Shown: positions 9,622 to 19,046, numbered from the stretch's first letter. The stretch is DNA of 64,000 nucleotides from Psychrobacter sp. P11F6 (GCF_001435295.1 NZ_CM003594.1:62001-126000); one strand, 5' to 3'. Notes: generated by a model from the sequence alone, not told the origin. Numbers and translations are program-made.

Positions 9622-10824
9622 TTAGCGTGCATATTTTGGATCAGCAGCGGCAGTAAATAAGACGTCTGTTGATGAGTTCAATGCGGTCTCTGCGGAGTCT
9701 TGCAGCACACTAATAATAAAGCCAATAGCCACCACTTGTAGCGCAATATCATCAGGAATATTGAATAAACTGGCCGCCAAAGGAATGAGTAGTAATGAGC
9801 CACCAGCGACGCCAGAGGTACCGCCAGCACTGATTGTAGCGACTATACTTAGCAGTAATGCTGAGCCAAAGGTCACTTCAATACCGAGTGTATTCGCGGC
9901 TGCAAGGGTTAACACATTAATAGTAATAGCGGCACCTGCCATATTAATAGTGGCGCCTAATGGCAGGGTGACTGAATAAGTATTTTCATGTAACCCTAAT
10001 TTGCTGGCAAGGTTCATATTGATAGGAATGTTGGCAGCAGAGCTACGGGTAAAAAACGCAGTAATACCAGATTCACGTAAGCAGGTGAATACCAGTGGAT
10101 AAGGGTTTTTACCCGTTTTGAAATATACGAGGAGAGGGTTCGTCACCAAAGCAATAAACAACATGCAGCCTATCAATACTAGCAAAATTCGTGCATAGCC
10201 CAATAACGCAGCAAAGCCAGTATCAGCGACGGTATTGGCGACTAATCCCAAAATGCCAAAAGGTGCTAGCGAGATGACCCATTTGACTACTTTTGAGATG
10301 GCATCTGCAACGTCATTGACAGTGCTGCGAGTCGTCTCGCCAGCTTGTCGTAGCGCAATGCCAATAATAACGGCCCAAGCTAATATACCGATATAATTAG
10401 CATTGGCTAGTGCAGCAACTGGATTGGCGACGAGACTGAGTAATAAATTATTCAATACTTCTTTTAAGTTTGCTGGCGGTACTTGCTCGATGGTCGCATT
10501 CACTAACGTCAATTCGGTTGGGAATAAAAAGCTGGCACCAACAGCGACCAAAGCGGCTATAAAAGTGCCTATCAGATATAAAAACAGCACTGGTTTTACA
10601 TAGACCTTATTCCCGCTACGATGTTGACAGATAGCTGCCATCACTAAGAAAAACACCAATATAGGGGCAACGGCTTTTAGGGCACCTACGAACAGAGTCC
10701 CCAAAATCCCTAAGGCAATACCCACACTTGGCGCCAGCCATCCTATCAAAGTACCTAGTACTAAACCGATAACAATCAGCGTTACCAATCCGATTCGTTG
10801 GTACATCGCTATTAATGAATGCAT
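9622..10824 (-). CDS. sstT: Serine/threonine:Na+ symporter, SstT family (copy 2)
   Basis: Second member of the tandem pair, also 400 residues with the same [15 protein letters not shown] and [15 protein letters not shown] motifs, colinear with copy 1 from the first to the last residues (both end in AADPKYAR). Substrate is expected to be serine/threonine by family. Duplicate retention suggests different affinity, expression or substrate range, which the sequence does not decide. Its downstream terminator at about 9490 separates it from copy 1. Confidence 0.9.
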   Translation of the reverse strand: MHSLIAMYQRIGLVTLIVIGLVLGTLIGWLAPSVGIALGILGTLFVGALKAVAPILVFFLVMAAICQHRSGNKVYVKPVLFLYLIGTFIAALVAVGASFLFPTELTLVNATIEQVPPANLKEVLNNLLLSLVANPVAALANANYIGILAWAVIIGIALRQAGETTRSTVNDVADAISKVVKWVISLAPFGILGLVANTVADTGFAALLGYARILLVLIGCMLFIALVTNPLLVYFKTGKNPYPLVFTCLRESGITAFFTRSSAANIPINMNLASKLGLHENTYSVTLPLGATINMAGAAITINVLTLAAANTLGIEVTFGSALLLSIVATISAGGTSGVAGGSLLLIPLAASLFNIPDDIALQVVAIGFIISVLQDSAETALNSSTDVLFTAAADPKYAR

Positions 10825-10995
10825 TTTTACCCCTTTAGTCCATTTGGAAATAAATATTAGCTTAACAATCGTTAGCTTAACAACCGAAGGATGTTAGCAT
10901 TTTTTGTGATGAGCGCCTACTGACAGATTTTATGAAGCAGTAGGCAATAACTTACTTATAAGCCTCTAAGGATTTTAAAATTCAAAATTTAAGCA

Positions 10996-11020
10996 TAAAA
11001 AAACGCCATGACTGGCGTTT
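10996..11020 (-). terminator. Terminator downstream of holC
   Basis: AAACGCCA/TGGCGTTT stem with a 4-base loop, followed on the minus strand by a run of T. It ends the pepA-holC transcript. Confidence 0.8.
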
Positions 11021-11037
11021 GATTTTGTAATAGAAAA

Positions 11038-11529
11038 CTAAACTTTGAAATGGGTAAGCTCATAGCCGAGTTGCTGGTAGTGCTTATATTTAGCGCGGCC
11101 TGCCTCAGTGCTGACCGTATCAGGTTTGATAAGCTCTAGAATACGAGTTGGCAATGTATTGCTGGTAGCATTTATAAAGTCATTAACGGGACGTATCGTA
11201 GTATTGAGTACGATCCCTTTAAAATCGGTTGGCATATAGCTGGCAAGCAACACTGGTGCTAATAATTGATTATTAATATCAGTATTAGTATTAGCAACAT
11301 CCATATCAGCGCCTTCTGTATTAGAATATAAAAGGCGTTGATGTGGTATAAAGCTCGTATCGTCTTGTGCCCAAAGCGCTTTATCAAGCTCACCAATTAA
11401 CGTTTCATCCTCAGCAAGGATTAATAACGATTGGTTGCTCTTGTTGAGCGCCGTCTGGGTCAGCTGACAAATAAAGCCCAAGAAATCTTGAGCTTTATTC
11501 TCAGTTAATACATAGAAGCTAACTTTCAT
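11038..11529 (-). CDS. holC: DNA polymerase III chi subunit HolC
   Basis: Clamp-loader accessory subunit that links the psi subunit to single-stranded DNA-binding protein at the replication fork. The 163-residue protein opens with KVSFYVLTENKAQDFLGFICQLTQ, the expected HolC N-terminus, and contains the LDKALWAQDDTSFIPH block that is typical of the family. A Thr/Asn-rich insertion lies near 75-88. The final third is the conserved FKGIVLNTT/I-rich core. It is 36 bases downstream of pepA, the same pepA-holC order as in many gammaproteobacteria, so it is likely to be co-transcribed. Confidence 0.93.
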   Translation of the reverse strand: MKVSFYVLTENKAQDFLGFICQLTQTALNKSNQSLLILAEDETLIGELDKALWAQDDTSFIPHQRLLYSNTEGADMDVANTNTDINNQLLAPVLLASYMPTDFKGIVLNTTIRPVNDFINATSNTLPTRILELIKPDTVSTEAGRAKYKHYQQLGYELTHFKV

Positions 11530-11565
11530 AGAGTGGTTTTCATTGAGTAATGATTCATCAATAGA

Positions 11566-13245
11566 TTATGCCATATTTGAGCTATTTTTTAGGTATTGCA
11601 TGAATAATGGCACAGGACGACCAGTCGCGGCTTTGTCTTGACCTGAAATCCATGCCGTACCAGCGATGTCTAAATGCGCCCATGCTTGACCTTCTTCGAT
11701 GAAGCGCGATAAGAAACAGGCAGCAGTCACAGCGCCCGCACCTTTACCACCGATATTTTGAATATCAGCGATAGGCGAGTCAATCTGCGCTTGATATTCG
11801 TCATCCATCGGCATGTGCCAGATTAGGTCGCCCGATAAGTTACTGGCGTTTTCTAAGTCAAACAACACATCTTCGTCATTACTAAAGACTGCCGAGCGTA
11901 CATGACCCAACGCAACCACACAAGCACCAGTCAAGGTTGCGACATCAATGATAGCTTTTGGCTGATAATACTTTTGTACGTAGCATAAGGTATCGCACAA
12001 TACTAAACGACCTTCAGCATCGGTATTTAGGATTTCAACGGACTTACCGTTCATTGCTATGATAATATCGCCTGGACGCGTTGCCTCTCCTGATGGCATA
12101 TTTTCAGCACAAGCTAGTGCACCGACGACATTGATAGGTAGACGCGCTTCACATAGTGCTTTTAGGGTACCAAGTACCGCAGCAGAACCGCCCATATCAA
12201 ATTTCATCTCATCCATCGCCGCACCCGGCTTGATTGAGATACCACCTGAATCGAAGGTAACACCTTTACCGACTAAGACGATAGGCGCGTCATTATTTAC
12301 AGCATTGGCATTGTCTTCGCTATTCTGTTCAGCATTTTTAGCGGCTTTTTTGCTAGCAGCTTTGGTTGGTAATTTATCAGCCAAGGCTTTTAGACCGCCA
12401 GCTACTTTTGCGCTGTTGGTAGTGGCTTTGCTAGTATCGGCATCAGCATTGACGCTAAAGTTAGACTTGCCACGATACTCCATCAGTACCAGCTTACCTT
12501 CTTTGGTAGAGCCTTGCGCGACCGATAAGAAGCAGTTCATACCCAGTGCTGACATCTCGTCTTCGCCAAGTACCGTTACTTTTAGTAGGTCAGGATAAGT
12601 GGCTGCCAACTCCTGTGCTTGCTCAGCCATATACGCTGGGAAACAGATATTACCTGGCTCATTGGCGACATCACGGGTCAAGCTTTGACCAGTAAAGACC
12701 GCTTGTGCAAAGTCTAACGAATCTTCTAAAGACGACTCTGCCAGTAAGTAGATGTCCGTTAAAACAGGTGTTTGCTGCTCAGATTTGTACTTGTCAAAAC
12801 GATAGCTTGCTGCCAGTAGGCTCAGCGCAAATTGACTAAACTGGTTTTCCTCTAAGCTGTCGCCCAGCGCCACAGTGATAGAGTCGACGCGTTTTTGGGT
12901 GCTCTTATAAATGGTATTGGTAATTTTTTCTAGAACGCTATGACGCAATTTATCAACATTACCCACACCGACCAATAATAGCTGTACTGGATTTTCTTTG
13001 GTGGTTTTCTTATCACCCGCTAGCGCATAGTCAGCAACTGTTTCACAAGCTTTGCCGTTAAAGTGTGATACTTCAATTAATTGCTCAATACGGGTTTGAT
13101 AATCGCTCAATACTGACTCAGCTAAGATATTTTTCTTATCATCGATCAAAACGACAAGGCAGGCCGCGTCTTTACTTTTGGCTTCTTTTTTGAGGATTTT
13201 TTGCGTATGGGTTTTTGGCAGTGTTTGGGTTAATTTAATATTCAT
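11566..13245 (-). CDS. pepA: Leucyl aminopeptidase PepA with a low-complexity insertion
   Basis: Cytosolic M17 aminopeptidase with two catalytic metal ions, removing N-terminal residues from peptides; E. coli PepA also binds DNA at Xer sites. Catalytic blocks are visible: VGKGVTFDSGG near 325-335 and NTDAEGRLVL near 411-420. The product has 559 residues, more than the roughly 500 usual. The excess is an Ala/Lys/Asn-rich, low-complexity segment at about 260-318 placed just before the first metal-binding strand, where E. coli PepA has only a short loop. The ATG follows AAGGAT. holC is downstream. Confidence 0.95.
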   Translation of the reverse strand: MNIKLTQTLPKTHTQKILKKEAKSKDAACLVVLIDDKKNILAESVLSDYQTRIEQLIEVSHFNGKACETVADYALAGDKKTTKENPVQLLLVGVGNVDKLRHSVLEKITNTIYKSTQKRVDSITVALGDSLEENQFSQFALSLLAASYRFDKYKSEQQTPVLTDIYLLAESSLEDSLDFAQAVFTGQSLTRDVANEPGNICFPAYMAEQAQELAATYPDLLKVTVLGEDEMSALGMNCFLSVAQGSTKEGKLVLMEYRGKSNFSVNADADTSKATTNSAKVAGGLKALADKLPTKAASKKAAKNAEQNSEDNANAVNNDAPIVLVGKGVTFDSGGISIKPGAAMDEMKFDMGGSAAVLGTLKALCEARLPINVVGALACAENMPSGEATRPGDIIIAMNGKSVEILNTDAEGRLVLCDTLCYVQKYYQPKAIIDVATLTGACVVALGHVRSAVFSNDEDVLFDLENASNLSGDLIWHMPMDDEYQAQIDSPIADIQNIGGKGAGAVTAACFLSRFIEEGQAWAHLDIAGTAWISGQDKAATGRPVPLFMQYLKNSSNMA

Positions 13246-13434
13246 ATATTTATCCTTATTGGGGTTATGACATTATAGTTATGACGTTAGCGCTATGAAA
13301 ATGGCAGATTTTTTAATTGCTGATACCTGTTAAATTATCAGATTGTTTGGCCAATCAAGCAATCGCAATAGTGTAGCATATTGCGAGGTGAGTGCGCAGT
13401 GAGCAAGGTTTAGGTCATGGGTTCGAACCGCTTA

Positions 13435-14055
13435 TTAGCTATTAACTAACTCATCGGTTGCTACTAAAGCGGCAAATCTATCTTGCAGTGCTGCCATGGC
13501 GGTAGCATGCATGGTATCAGCGCTGATTTTCTCTTTTTTATAGTCAGGCAGGTCGCGAGTGGCACAAGCATCATGGCAAACAAAACTGTCAAAGCCTAAA
13601 TCAAAGGCGGCTCTCACGCTTGAGCTAACACACATATGACTCATAAAACCTGCAAAAATAATTTGCTGTTTTTGCGCAGCTGAAATAAGTGCTTGCAGCT
13701 GGGTATCATGGAACGCATTGGGATTTTTTTTGACGATGACGGTTTCGCCATCCTTTGGTTGTAATTCAGCGATAATCTCGACGTTAGATGATAAAGGATC
13801 AAAAACGTTGCCATTATCTGCGCCGTGATGGGCGATATGGAATATCGGAGCGTTCTGTATACGAGCTTTATCTAGCAATAGTCGCGCATTTGCAATGGCA
13901 TTCGTACCAGCTTGCCCCAATGGCATCGCACCATCGACATATTCGTTTTGATAGTCAATAAAAACTACGGCGCAATTTGACCAATCGAGCGTATCAAATT
14001 GACCACCAGCGATTTCAAGTAAAGTAGAAGGGGTAGAACCGAGTTTATTTGTCAT
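13435..14055 (-). CDS. Cysteine hydrolase, isochorismatase family
   Basis: Cytosolic hydrolase of the isochorismatase-like fold (nicotinamidase, isochorismatase and related amidases). The 206-residue protein shows the expected catalytic triad positions: Asp in VVFIDYQNEY (about 34), Lys in the VIVKKNPNAF segment (about 108) and the nucleophilic Cys in the FMSHMCVSSSVRAAFD segment (about 143). The exact substrate cannot be read from sequence. GGAGAA precedes the start ATG. It lies between pepA and lptF, which are directly divergent neighbours in E. coli, so this is an inserted gene relative to that order. Confidence 0.88.
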   Translation of the reverse strand: MTNKLGSTPSTLLEIAGGQFDTLDWSNCAVVFIDYQNEYVDGAMPLGQAGTNAIANARLLLDKARIQNAPIFHIAHHGADNGNVFDPLSSNVEIIAELQPKDGETVIVKKNPNAFHDTQLQALISAAQKQQIIFAGFMSHMCVSSSVRAAFDLGFDSFVCHDACATRDLPDYKKEKISADTMHATAMAALQDRFAALVATDELVNS

Positions 14056-14601
14056 TAATATTCTCCATTGGGCGAGCTAATTAGGAATTCTTAGTTTTCT
14101 CAGTTTAACAAGTAATCTTAATGGTGCGAGGGCAGTGATACGAATGACACACAAAGGTTTCCAAATGACATCAAGTAAAAATATCATGCAAAGACTTAAT
14201 AAAAAGGCTTCTTAGATAAGACAAACTAATGAGTTAAGTTCTCATTATTCTTTTCATATCTTATCTATTATTGGTGAGCCATACAGCGTTATAGCAAGAT
14301 AGACGCAATGTTTGCGAACACATTTCACAGCCATTTTTGAGCAAAATATGCTAGGATTAGCGGTTATCTTTATCGCTAATTTTTACAGCATGTCGTTAAC
14401 CCGTCTCGCAGATATTTTCATATCTTTTGCCGTTGCTTTTAGGGCTGTTTAAGTATCTGATTGAGCAGCACGGTCTTGTATTTCTATTGTTCAGTTATCG
14501 GTATCAGCTATTGTATTTAGAGCGGTCCATAATTGTCAGTGTTTGCCACTAAAGCTGCGATAAATCGTGCGACTATCAACCTTTTTAAAAGAGTACCCAT
14601 T
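14056..14601. other. Divergent intergenic region cysteine hydrolase / lptF
   Basis: About 545 bases. It should contain promoters in both directions. I see no open reading frame with a ribosome site other than the possible 5' extension of lptF to a TTG at 14533, and no terminator. Confidence 0.5.
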
Positions 14602-15915
14602 GTGATATTACGCCGCTATATGACTCAACAAGTTGCCTCAACGACCGCATTGGTTTTGGGGTTTTTAGTGGTGATGATGCTGGGTGGTCGTTTGATCCGT
14701 TACTTTGGGATTGCCGCAGAAGGCAATTTAGATATCAGCTTATTATTTACCATCATTGGTTATAATTTGCCGTACTTTTTAGAGCTTATCCTGCCATTAG
14801 CATTTTTTATCGCTCTCATGCTGGTATTCGGGCGGCTGTATGTTGATCAAGAAATGGCGGTGATTAATGCCAGTGGGGTGTCGCGTGGTAAACTTGCCCG
14901 TTTGATGACGCCTTTAATATTGGCATTGTTCGTTGGGGAAGCGGCTTTATCTATCGTTGGTAAACCGTGGGGCGTACGCTCATCGGAAAGTGTCTGGCAA
15001 CAGCAGGCATTGACCAGCGCTTTTGATTTAATTCGTCCCAATGAATTTATTAGTAGTGGCAATTATCATTTGTATGTGGGCAGCTTGAGTGATGATAAAA
15101 AGCAATTGCAAGATGTGATATTGATTCAATCTGAGCCTGAAAAAAAGGGCGGTGCAGCAAAAAATAGTACTGCTAAAGAGGCTGCCGTCGATGTTAAAAA
15201 TACCATCAATCCAGAAACGGCTGAGCAATTAAATATTTCAGACATACCAAATATGCCAACGGCGATTACTAATAATACCAACATCAGCAAAGATACTATC
15301 ACGTTGGCTAAGCGTGCCGAGCAAGTAGACACGGGTAATAGCGGTGTGACCCAATTGGACTTGTTCCAAGGGCGGCGTTATGAAGTCGGTGCTGGCAGTC
15401 TGAAATACAATCAAGTGGGCTTTGATCGTTACCGCATTACTTTGACAGAATCCTCAAAAGAAGTTATCACCGAAGATAATATCGAAACGCAAGCGATTGG
15501 ACCATTATGGCAAGCCGCGACGGGTGGTACGGCAAGTAGTGGCAACTCGCTGCGTGTGGCACAAAGTGAGCTTGGCTATCGTTTGGCATTGCCGTGGTTA
15601 ATGATCATTGCACCAATGCTCGCTGTACCACTGGCGCAAGTACGTCCGCGTCAAGGTCGCTGGTTGCGCCTATTCCCTTCTATTTTATTGTTTGTCAGCT
15701 GTGCGCTGGGTATTATTTCACTCAAAAATGCTGTTAGCAAAGGCAGCGTAAGCGTCTGGGCATATGCGTGGCTCATTTTAGGATTTATGGCATTGGCACT
15801 CTATATGAATTGGGGCAGCCGTGTGCAGCATCGATTACGCTTTCGCAAACCGAAGAACACGCCTTTAACGGTTGCCGATCATCAGAGCAGTGGCTCACAA
15901 GGAGGGCAGTCCTAA
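14602..15915 (+). CDS. lptF: LPS export permease LptF
   Basis: One of the two permease subunits of the LptB2FG transporter that pulls lipopolysaccharide from the inner membrane onto the LptC-LptA bridge. Three N-terminal and three C-terminal membrane spans flank a periplasmic beta-jellyroll. The frame is open to a TTG at 14533, but the GTG at 14602 gives MILRRYMTQQ, matching the family start, with an AAGAG site upstream; it is preferred (437 residues). That is longer than E. coli LptF (366). The excess is an Asn/Ala/Lys-rich stretch at about 179-235 within the periplasmic domain. The stop overlaps the lptG start (TAATG). Confidence 0.93.
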   Translation: MILRRYMTQQVASTTALVLGFLVVMMLGGRLIRYFGIAAEGNLDISLLFTIIGYNLPYFLELILPLAFFIALMLVFGRLYVDQEMAVINASGVSRGKLARLMTPLILALFVGEAALSIVGKPWGVRSSESVWQQQALTSAFDLIRPNEFISSGNYHLYVGSLSDDKKQLQDVILIQSEPEKKGGAAKNSTAKEAAVDVKNTINPETAEQLNISDIPNMPTAITNNTNISKDTITLAKRAEQVDTGNSGVTQLDLFQGRRYEVGAGSLKYNQVGFDRYRITLTESSKEVITEDNIETQAIGPLWQAATGGTASSGNSLRVAQSELGYRLALPWLMIIAPMLAVPLAQVRPRQGRWLRLFPSILLFVSCALGIISLKNAVSKGSVSVWAYAWLILGFMALALYMNWGSRVQHRLRFRKPKNTPLTVADHQSSGSQGGQS

Positions 15916-17141
15916 TGAGTGTCTTATCTTCTAAACCATCTAATCCTGACTCGCAAAACGCTCATGCTAAGTACGCTCGCAAACCTGCCAAGCTAAAAGT
16001 GCTGAGCCGTTACGTCAAACTGAACGCTTTGCTCGCAATCGTCGGAGCTGTCATAGGCTTGTGGGCATTACAGCTGGTATTCTCTTATTTGTCTGAGCTG
16101 GATTCGTTAGATGATAGCTATACGATGGGCGAGGCGATTAAGTATATTTTTTATCGCTCGCCTTATTTTTTAGAGCAATTTATTCCCACTGGCGCATTGC
16201 TAGGTGCAGTGGTTGGCTTGGGCTTGCTTGCCAATAAAAGTGAGCTGGTCGTGATGCGTGCCGCTGGCGTCAGCGTTTATCGTATCGTCGGTTGGGTATT
16301 GCAGCCTGCTTTGATTTTTGTGTTGCTCGCATTGATTATCAATCAGTTCGTGCTGCCGCACTCTAATCAATTGGCAAAAGAAATCAACGACGAAGACAGC
16401 AGTTCATTGGTCACCTCGGTACGCGGTTATTGGACGTTGCAGCCACGCTTTGAGAGTACAAAAGACGGCAGTGCCAAGCCAGATGGTAGCGATATTTTAT
16501 ATATCGATTATGCCGATGTACAAGGTAATATCGGTGAAGTTAAACGCTGGCATTTAGACAATAATGGCAATCTGCAAACGGCCATTCACGCTGAGGGTGG
16601 TAAATATATTGGTCGTGAACCTGTTAATCCTGCCAGCAGCAAACCGAGCGAGCAATATCGCTATGAGTGGCAGCTGAACAACATGACCAAGCTGATGATT
16701 AACCAAGGCTTTGAGAGTAGCCAAGCCATCTCACCGTCAGATACCTTAAGCCTGCCCTTTGCCCCTGAATCGGTATATCTGCTTACCCGTAAGGCAGAGG
16801 ATTTATCATTGACTCAGCTGTATGAGCATCGTCAATTTATGCGCCAACAAGGCACACGCTCGTTAAGTCATGAGCTGGCTTTTTGGCAAAAACTGCTCTC
16901 ACCGCTATCGATTTTATCGCTGGTGATTGTTGCCTGCTCATTCGTCTTTGGCTCACTGCGGACGCATAGCTTAGGCTTGCGTATCGTCGTAGCATTATTG
17001 TTTGGCTTGCTGTTTAGTTATGTGCAAGACTTGGTTGGCTTTGTCTCATTGGCGACTGGATTTTCGCCATTATTAATGGTGATATTACCGATTATCGCCA
17101 GTGCGATATTGGGTGGCTATTTGCTTAAACGGCAGATGTAA
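15915..17141 (+). CDS. lptG: LPS export permease LptG
   Basis: Partner of LptF in the LptB2FG lipopolysaccharide extractor. The ATG at 15915 shares one base with the lptF stop and is preceded by GGAGGG, so coupling is likely and the longer open frame (from 15768) is not used. The product has 408 residues, somewhat above the usual 360. Membrane spans lie at about 35-60, 75-95, 120-145 and in the C-terminal 110 residues, with a periplasmic domain between. The RAAGVSVYRIVGW segment near 117-129 is a conserved coupling-helix region. A terminator follows. Confidence 0.94.
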   Translation: MSVLSSKPSNPDSQNAHAKYARKPAKLKVLSRYVKLNALLAIVGAVIGLWALQLVFSYLSELDSLDDSYTMGEAIKYIFYRSPYFLEQFIPTGALLGAVVGLGLLANKSELVVMRAAGVSVYRIVGWVLQPALIFVLLALIINQFVLPHSNQLAKEINDEDSSSLVTSVRGYWTLQPRFESTKDGSAKPDGSDILYIDYADVQGNIGEVKRWHLDNNGNLQTAIHAEGGKYIGREPVNPASSKPSEQYRYEWQLNNMTKLMINQGFESSQAISPSDTLSLPFAPESVYLLTRKAEDLSLTQLYEHRQFMRQQGTRSLSHELAFWQKLLSPLSILSLVIVACSFVFGSLRTHSLGLRIVVALLFGLLFSYVQDLVGFVSLATGFSPLLMVILPIIASAILGGYLLKRQM

Positions 17142-17161
17142 TTTTAGAAATTTAGCCATAA

Positions 17162-17200
17162 AAAAAGCCCGCTAGATCATGACGATTTAGCGGGCTTTTT
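17162..17200. terminator. Bidirectional terminator lptG / methyltransferase
   Basis: AAAAAGCCCGCTA, 13-base loop, TAGCGGGCTTTTT, between convergent genes. Confidence 0.92.
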
Positions 17201-17235
17201 GTTTACGCAGCTTTTAATACATAAGCTTTTAAAGC

Positions 17236-17844
17236 TTAGTCTTTGGTCGCCATGGTAATGGTATAAGTTTTACCTTGTTTGATCTTTTCGCTGTTGCCAA
17301 ACACTTCGGTAAACGAGCGCTTCATAAACTGACGCAAGCCATTGATCGTCACCACGTAAAAACGCCCACCTTTACGCATGCGTGCATAAGCATCGAGGAA
17401 ATACAGATAATGCTGCTCCTTACCTACTTTGGCTGGTAAGTTCGACATCACAAGGCTAAAGTCTTTGTCTTTTGCTACGTGATTGAAGCCATTTGATAAA
17501 TGCACATCGACGTTTTTTAGACCGTTTTTCTCACAATTTAGGCGGGCATATTCGACTGCCATAAAATCTTTATCAATCAAAGTATGCAGGCCGTTTGGAC
17601 ATTCACGCGCTGCCGTCATACCGAGTACGCCATAGCCACAGCCCAAATCAATCGAATCGTCATCCGCTTCAAAATCAATATAATCAAGCAGCATCAAGCT
17701 ACCATCATCAAGCTTTTGCGGTGAAAAAATGCCCCACGTGGTCGAAAAATCAAATGGCTTACCCAGTACGTCTTGGCGAAAATTAATGTCTTCGCGCCAA
17801 TGTTGGGCGTTTTTTAATAGGTCAGCAGGTGGTCTATGGCTCAT
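17236..17844 (-). CDS. Class I SAM-dependent methyltransferase, RsmC/YbxB-like
   Basis: Methyltransferase of the small-domain RsmC type, probably acting on RNA. The ATG at 17844 has GAGAA upstream and gives 202 residues; the frame is open to 17889 without a better start. The SAM-binding motif DLGCGYGVLGM lies near 80-90. The catalytic tetrapeptide region reads SNLPAKVGKE (about 133-142) where RsmC relatives have NPPF or NPPIRAGKE. The Pro-to-Leu change in NPP is unusual. The rest (LDAYARMRKGG, then FYVVTINGL) follows the family. Target base is unknown. Confidence 0.82.
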   Translation of the reverse strand: MSHRPPADLLKNAQHWREDINFRQDVLGKPFDFSTTWGIFSPQKLDDGSLMLLDYIDFEADDDSIDLGCGYGVLGMTAARECPNGLHTLIDKDFMAVEYARLNCEKNGLKNVDVHLSNGFNHVAKDKDFSLVMSNLPAKVGKEQHYLYFLDAYARMRKGGRFYVVTINGLRQFMKRSFTEVFGNSEKIKQGKTYTITMATKD

Positions 17845-18065
17845 GAGGTTCTCGGATAATAGATAAGTAAAAGGTGGTGCGGTGCTCAATCATGCAGAGT
17901 GCACATCATAAGTGTATTGTAACGAGAAAAGGGCAGGTTTGCAGCTATCTATTTCTAGAACTGCATTTTGCTATATCGCAAAAATTTTTAAGAAAAAATG
18001 CTAGAGATAAGAGGTATCGCTTAAGATAGAATCAAATTTAACCTGATAGTCTCTAAGTATTATTT

Positions 18066-18425
18066 ATGCCAGACATTATATTCGTATCTAAAGTCGACTT
18101 CTGGATCGCGTTGATTTTATGGGTCGGTAGTTTATCATTTATCCTCATTCCATTATGGGAATGGCGCTGGGGCAAAAGTAATTCACGTATGCGAAACATA
18201 CTGCTAATGGTTATCCTACTGCCTTTTGCAGTACTGATGCTTATGCCTTTTTTTGGTACTAAATACACTCTAACTGATAGCCAGCTATATGTTGATAGTG
18301 GCCTGTCTACTCAAACCATTGAGCTGGCAGATATCATACATATTACGCCAACTCGAAGCATGACATCTGCGCCAGCACTATCATTGGATAGATTTAAAAT
18401 AGAATATCGGACAAAGAAGTATTGA
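18066..18425 (+). CDS. Membrane-anchored PH-domain protein, apparently frameshifted
   Basis: Two hydrophobic spans (about 10-28 and 45-62) precede a small bacterial PH domain that begins near TLTDSQLYVDSGLSTQTIEL (about 72-91), as in YyaB-like bPH proteins of unknown role. The frame stops at 18425 in the middle of the domain. The missing C-terminal strand and helix (VLISPKDRASFYQEI...) are encoded directly downstream in another frame. Adding one base to the ACAAAG run at 18411-18416 restores a single frame to 18508. It is therefore a recent frameshift or a sequencing error. Confidence 0.7.
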   Translation: MPDIIFVSKVDFWIALILWVGSLSFILIPLWEWRWGKSNSRMRNILLMVILLPFAVLMLMPFFGTKYTLTDSQLYVDSGLSTQTIELADIIHITPTRSMTSAPALSLDRFKIEYRTKKY

Positions 18426-18508
18426 TATCACCGAAAGATAGAGCAAGTTTTTATCAAGAGATACAAGCACGTAATCCTAAAATAGTGATAGATGAAGAAA
18501 AAGAGTAG
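18416..18508 (+). pseudogene. Out-of-frame C-terminus of the PH-domain gene
   Basis: Thirty codons followed by TAG encode the expected end of a YyaB-like PH domain: EVLISPKDRASFYQEI, then ARNPKIVID and an acidic tail. There is no start codon or ribosome site of its own; it makes sense only as the lost end of the preceding gene. Confidence 0.7.
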
Positions 18509-18643
18509 GCCGACTATGGTAAGTGGATTAACTAAAATTTTTTGCTAAAAATTCCAGGCTGGAATTTGAGCTACGGCATGTCAAATAATTTAAGAGATAA
18601 ATAATGGTCATCTTAACGTAACCGCTTAAATAAAGAGTAATTT

Positions 18644-19039
18644 ATGACACTATTTGAAGAATGTAGAGAAGTCTTAGAGCAGGATTTTAATCTCGTAGAT
18701 AATGAGAAGGAAGCAATAAAGCTGCTACAAACTTTTCCTTTGAAAGAGAATTATATGGTTTGGGGTAGAATTGAGTATAAAGATTATGATTATATGGAAG
18801 AGCTGTTAAGTGACTTCTCAGATCTAGCGAAAATCCATTTTTACGTTCTAGCTGATGATGAAAAAATACCTATCTTCAAGTCTAATTTAAAACTAATAAT
18901 AGATAATATTTACGATGTTATGGCATTATCTTCTAAAGTTTATATATTTAATGAAAATGTTGTAATACAGCCATTATTCCCTAGCAATACTTTGAGAGTA
19001 GGTCGAAAAAACGGAAGGATAGATAGATTAAATATCTAG
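18644..19039 (+). CDS. Hypothetical protein, A+T-rich orphan
   Basis: Not recognised. A 131-residue, soluble, acidic protein beginning MTLFEECREVLEQDF, with no signal peptide or membrane span. AAAGAG precedes the ATG at proper spacing. Base composition is visibly more A+T-rich than the neighbours, with many Asn, Lys, Ile and Tyr codons, which suggests acquisition. Size, acidity and composition resemble stand-alone immunity proteins of contact-dependent or polymorphic toxins, but no toxin gene is adjacent and I cannot assign a family. It converges on xerD with only 7 bases between stops. Confidence 0.7.
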   Translation: MTLFEECREVLEQDFNLVDNEKEAIKLLQTFPLKENYMVWGRIEYKDYDYMEELLSDFSDLAKIHFYVLADDEKIPIFKSNLKLIIDNIYDVMALSSKVYIFNENVVIQPLFPSNTLRVGRKNGRIDRLNI

Positions 19040-19046
19040 TACAACG

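Noticed and set aside
12059..12598. 179-codon plus-strand frame opposite pepA
   Set aside because: Antisense shadow of pepA; Ala/Ser/Pro-rich composition arises from the complementary codons.
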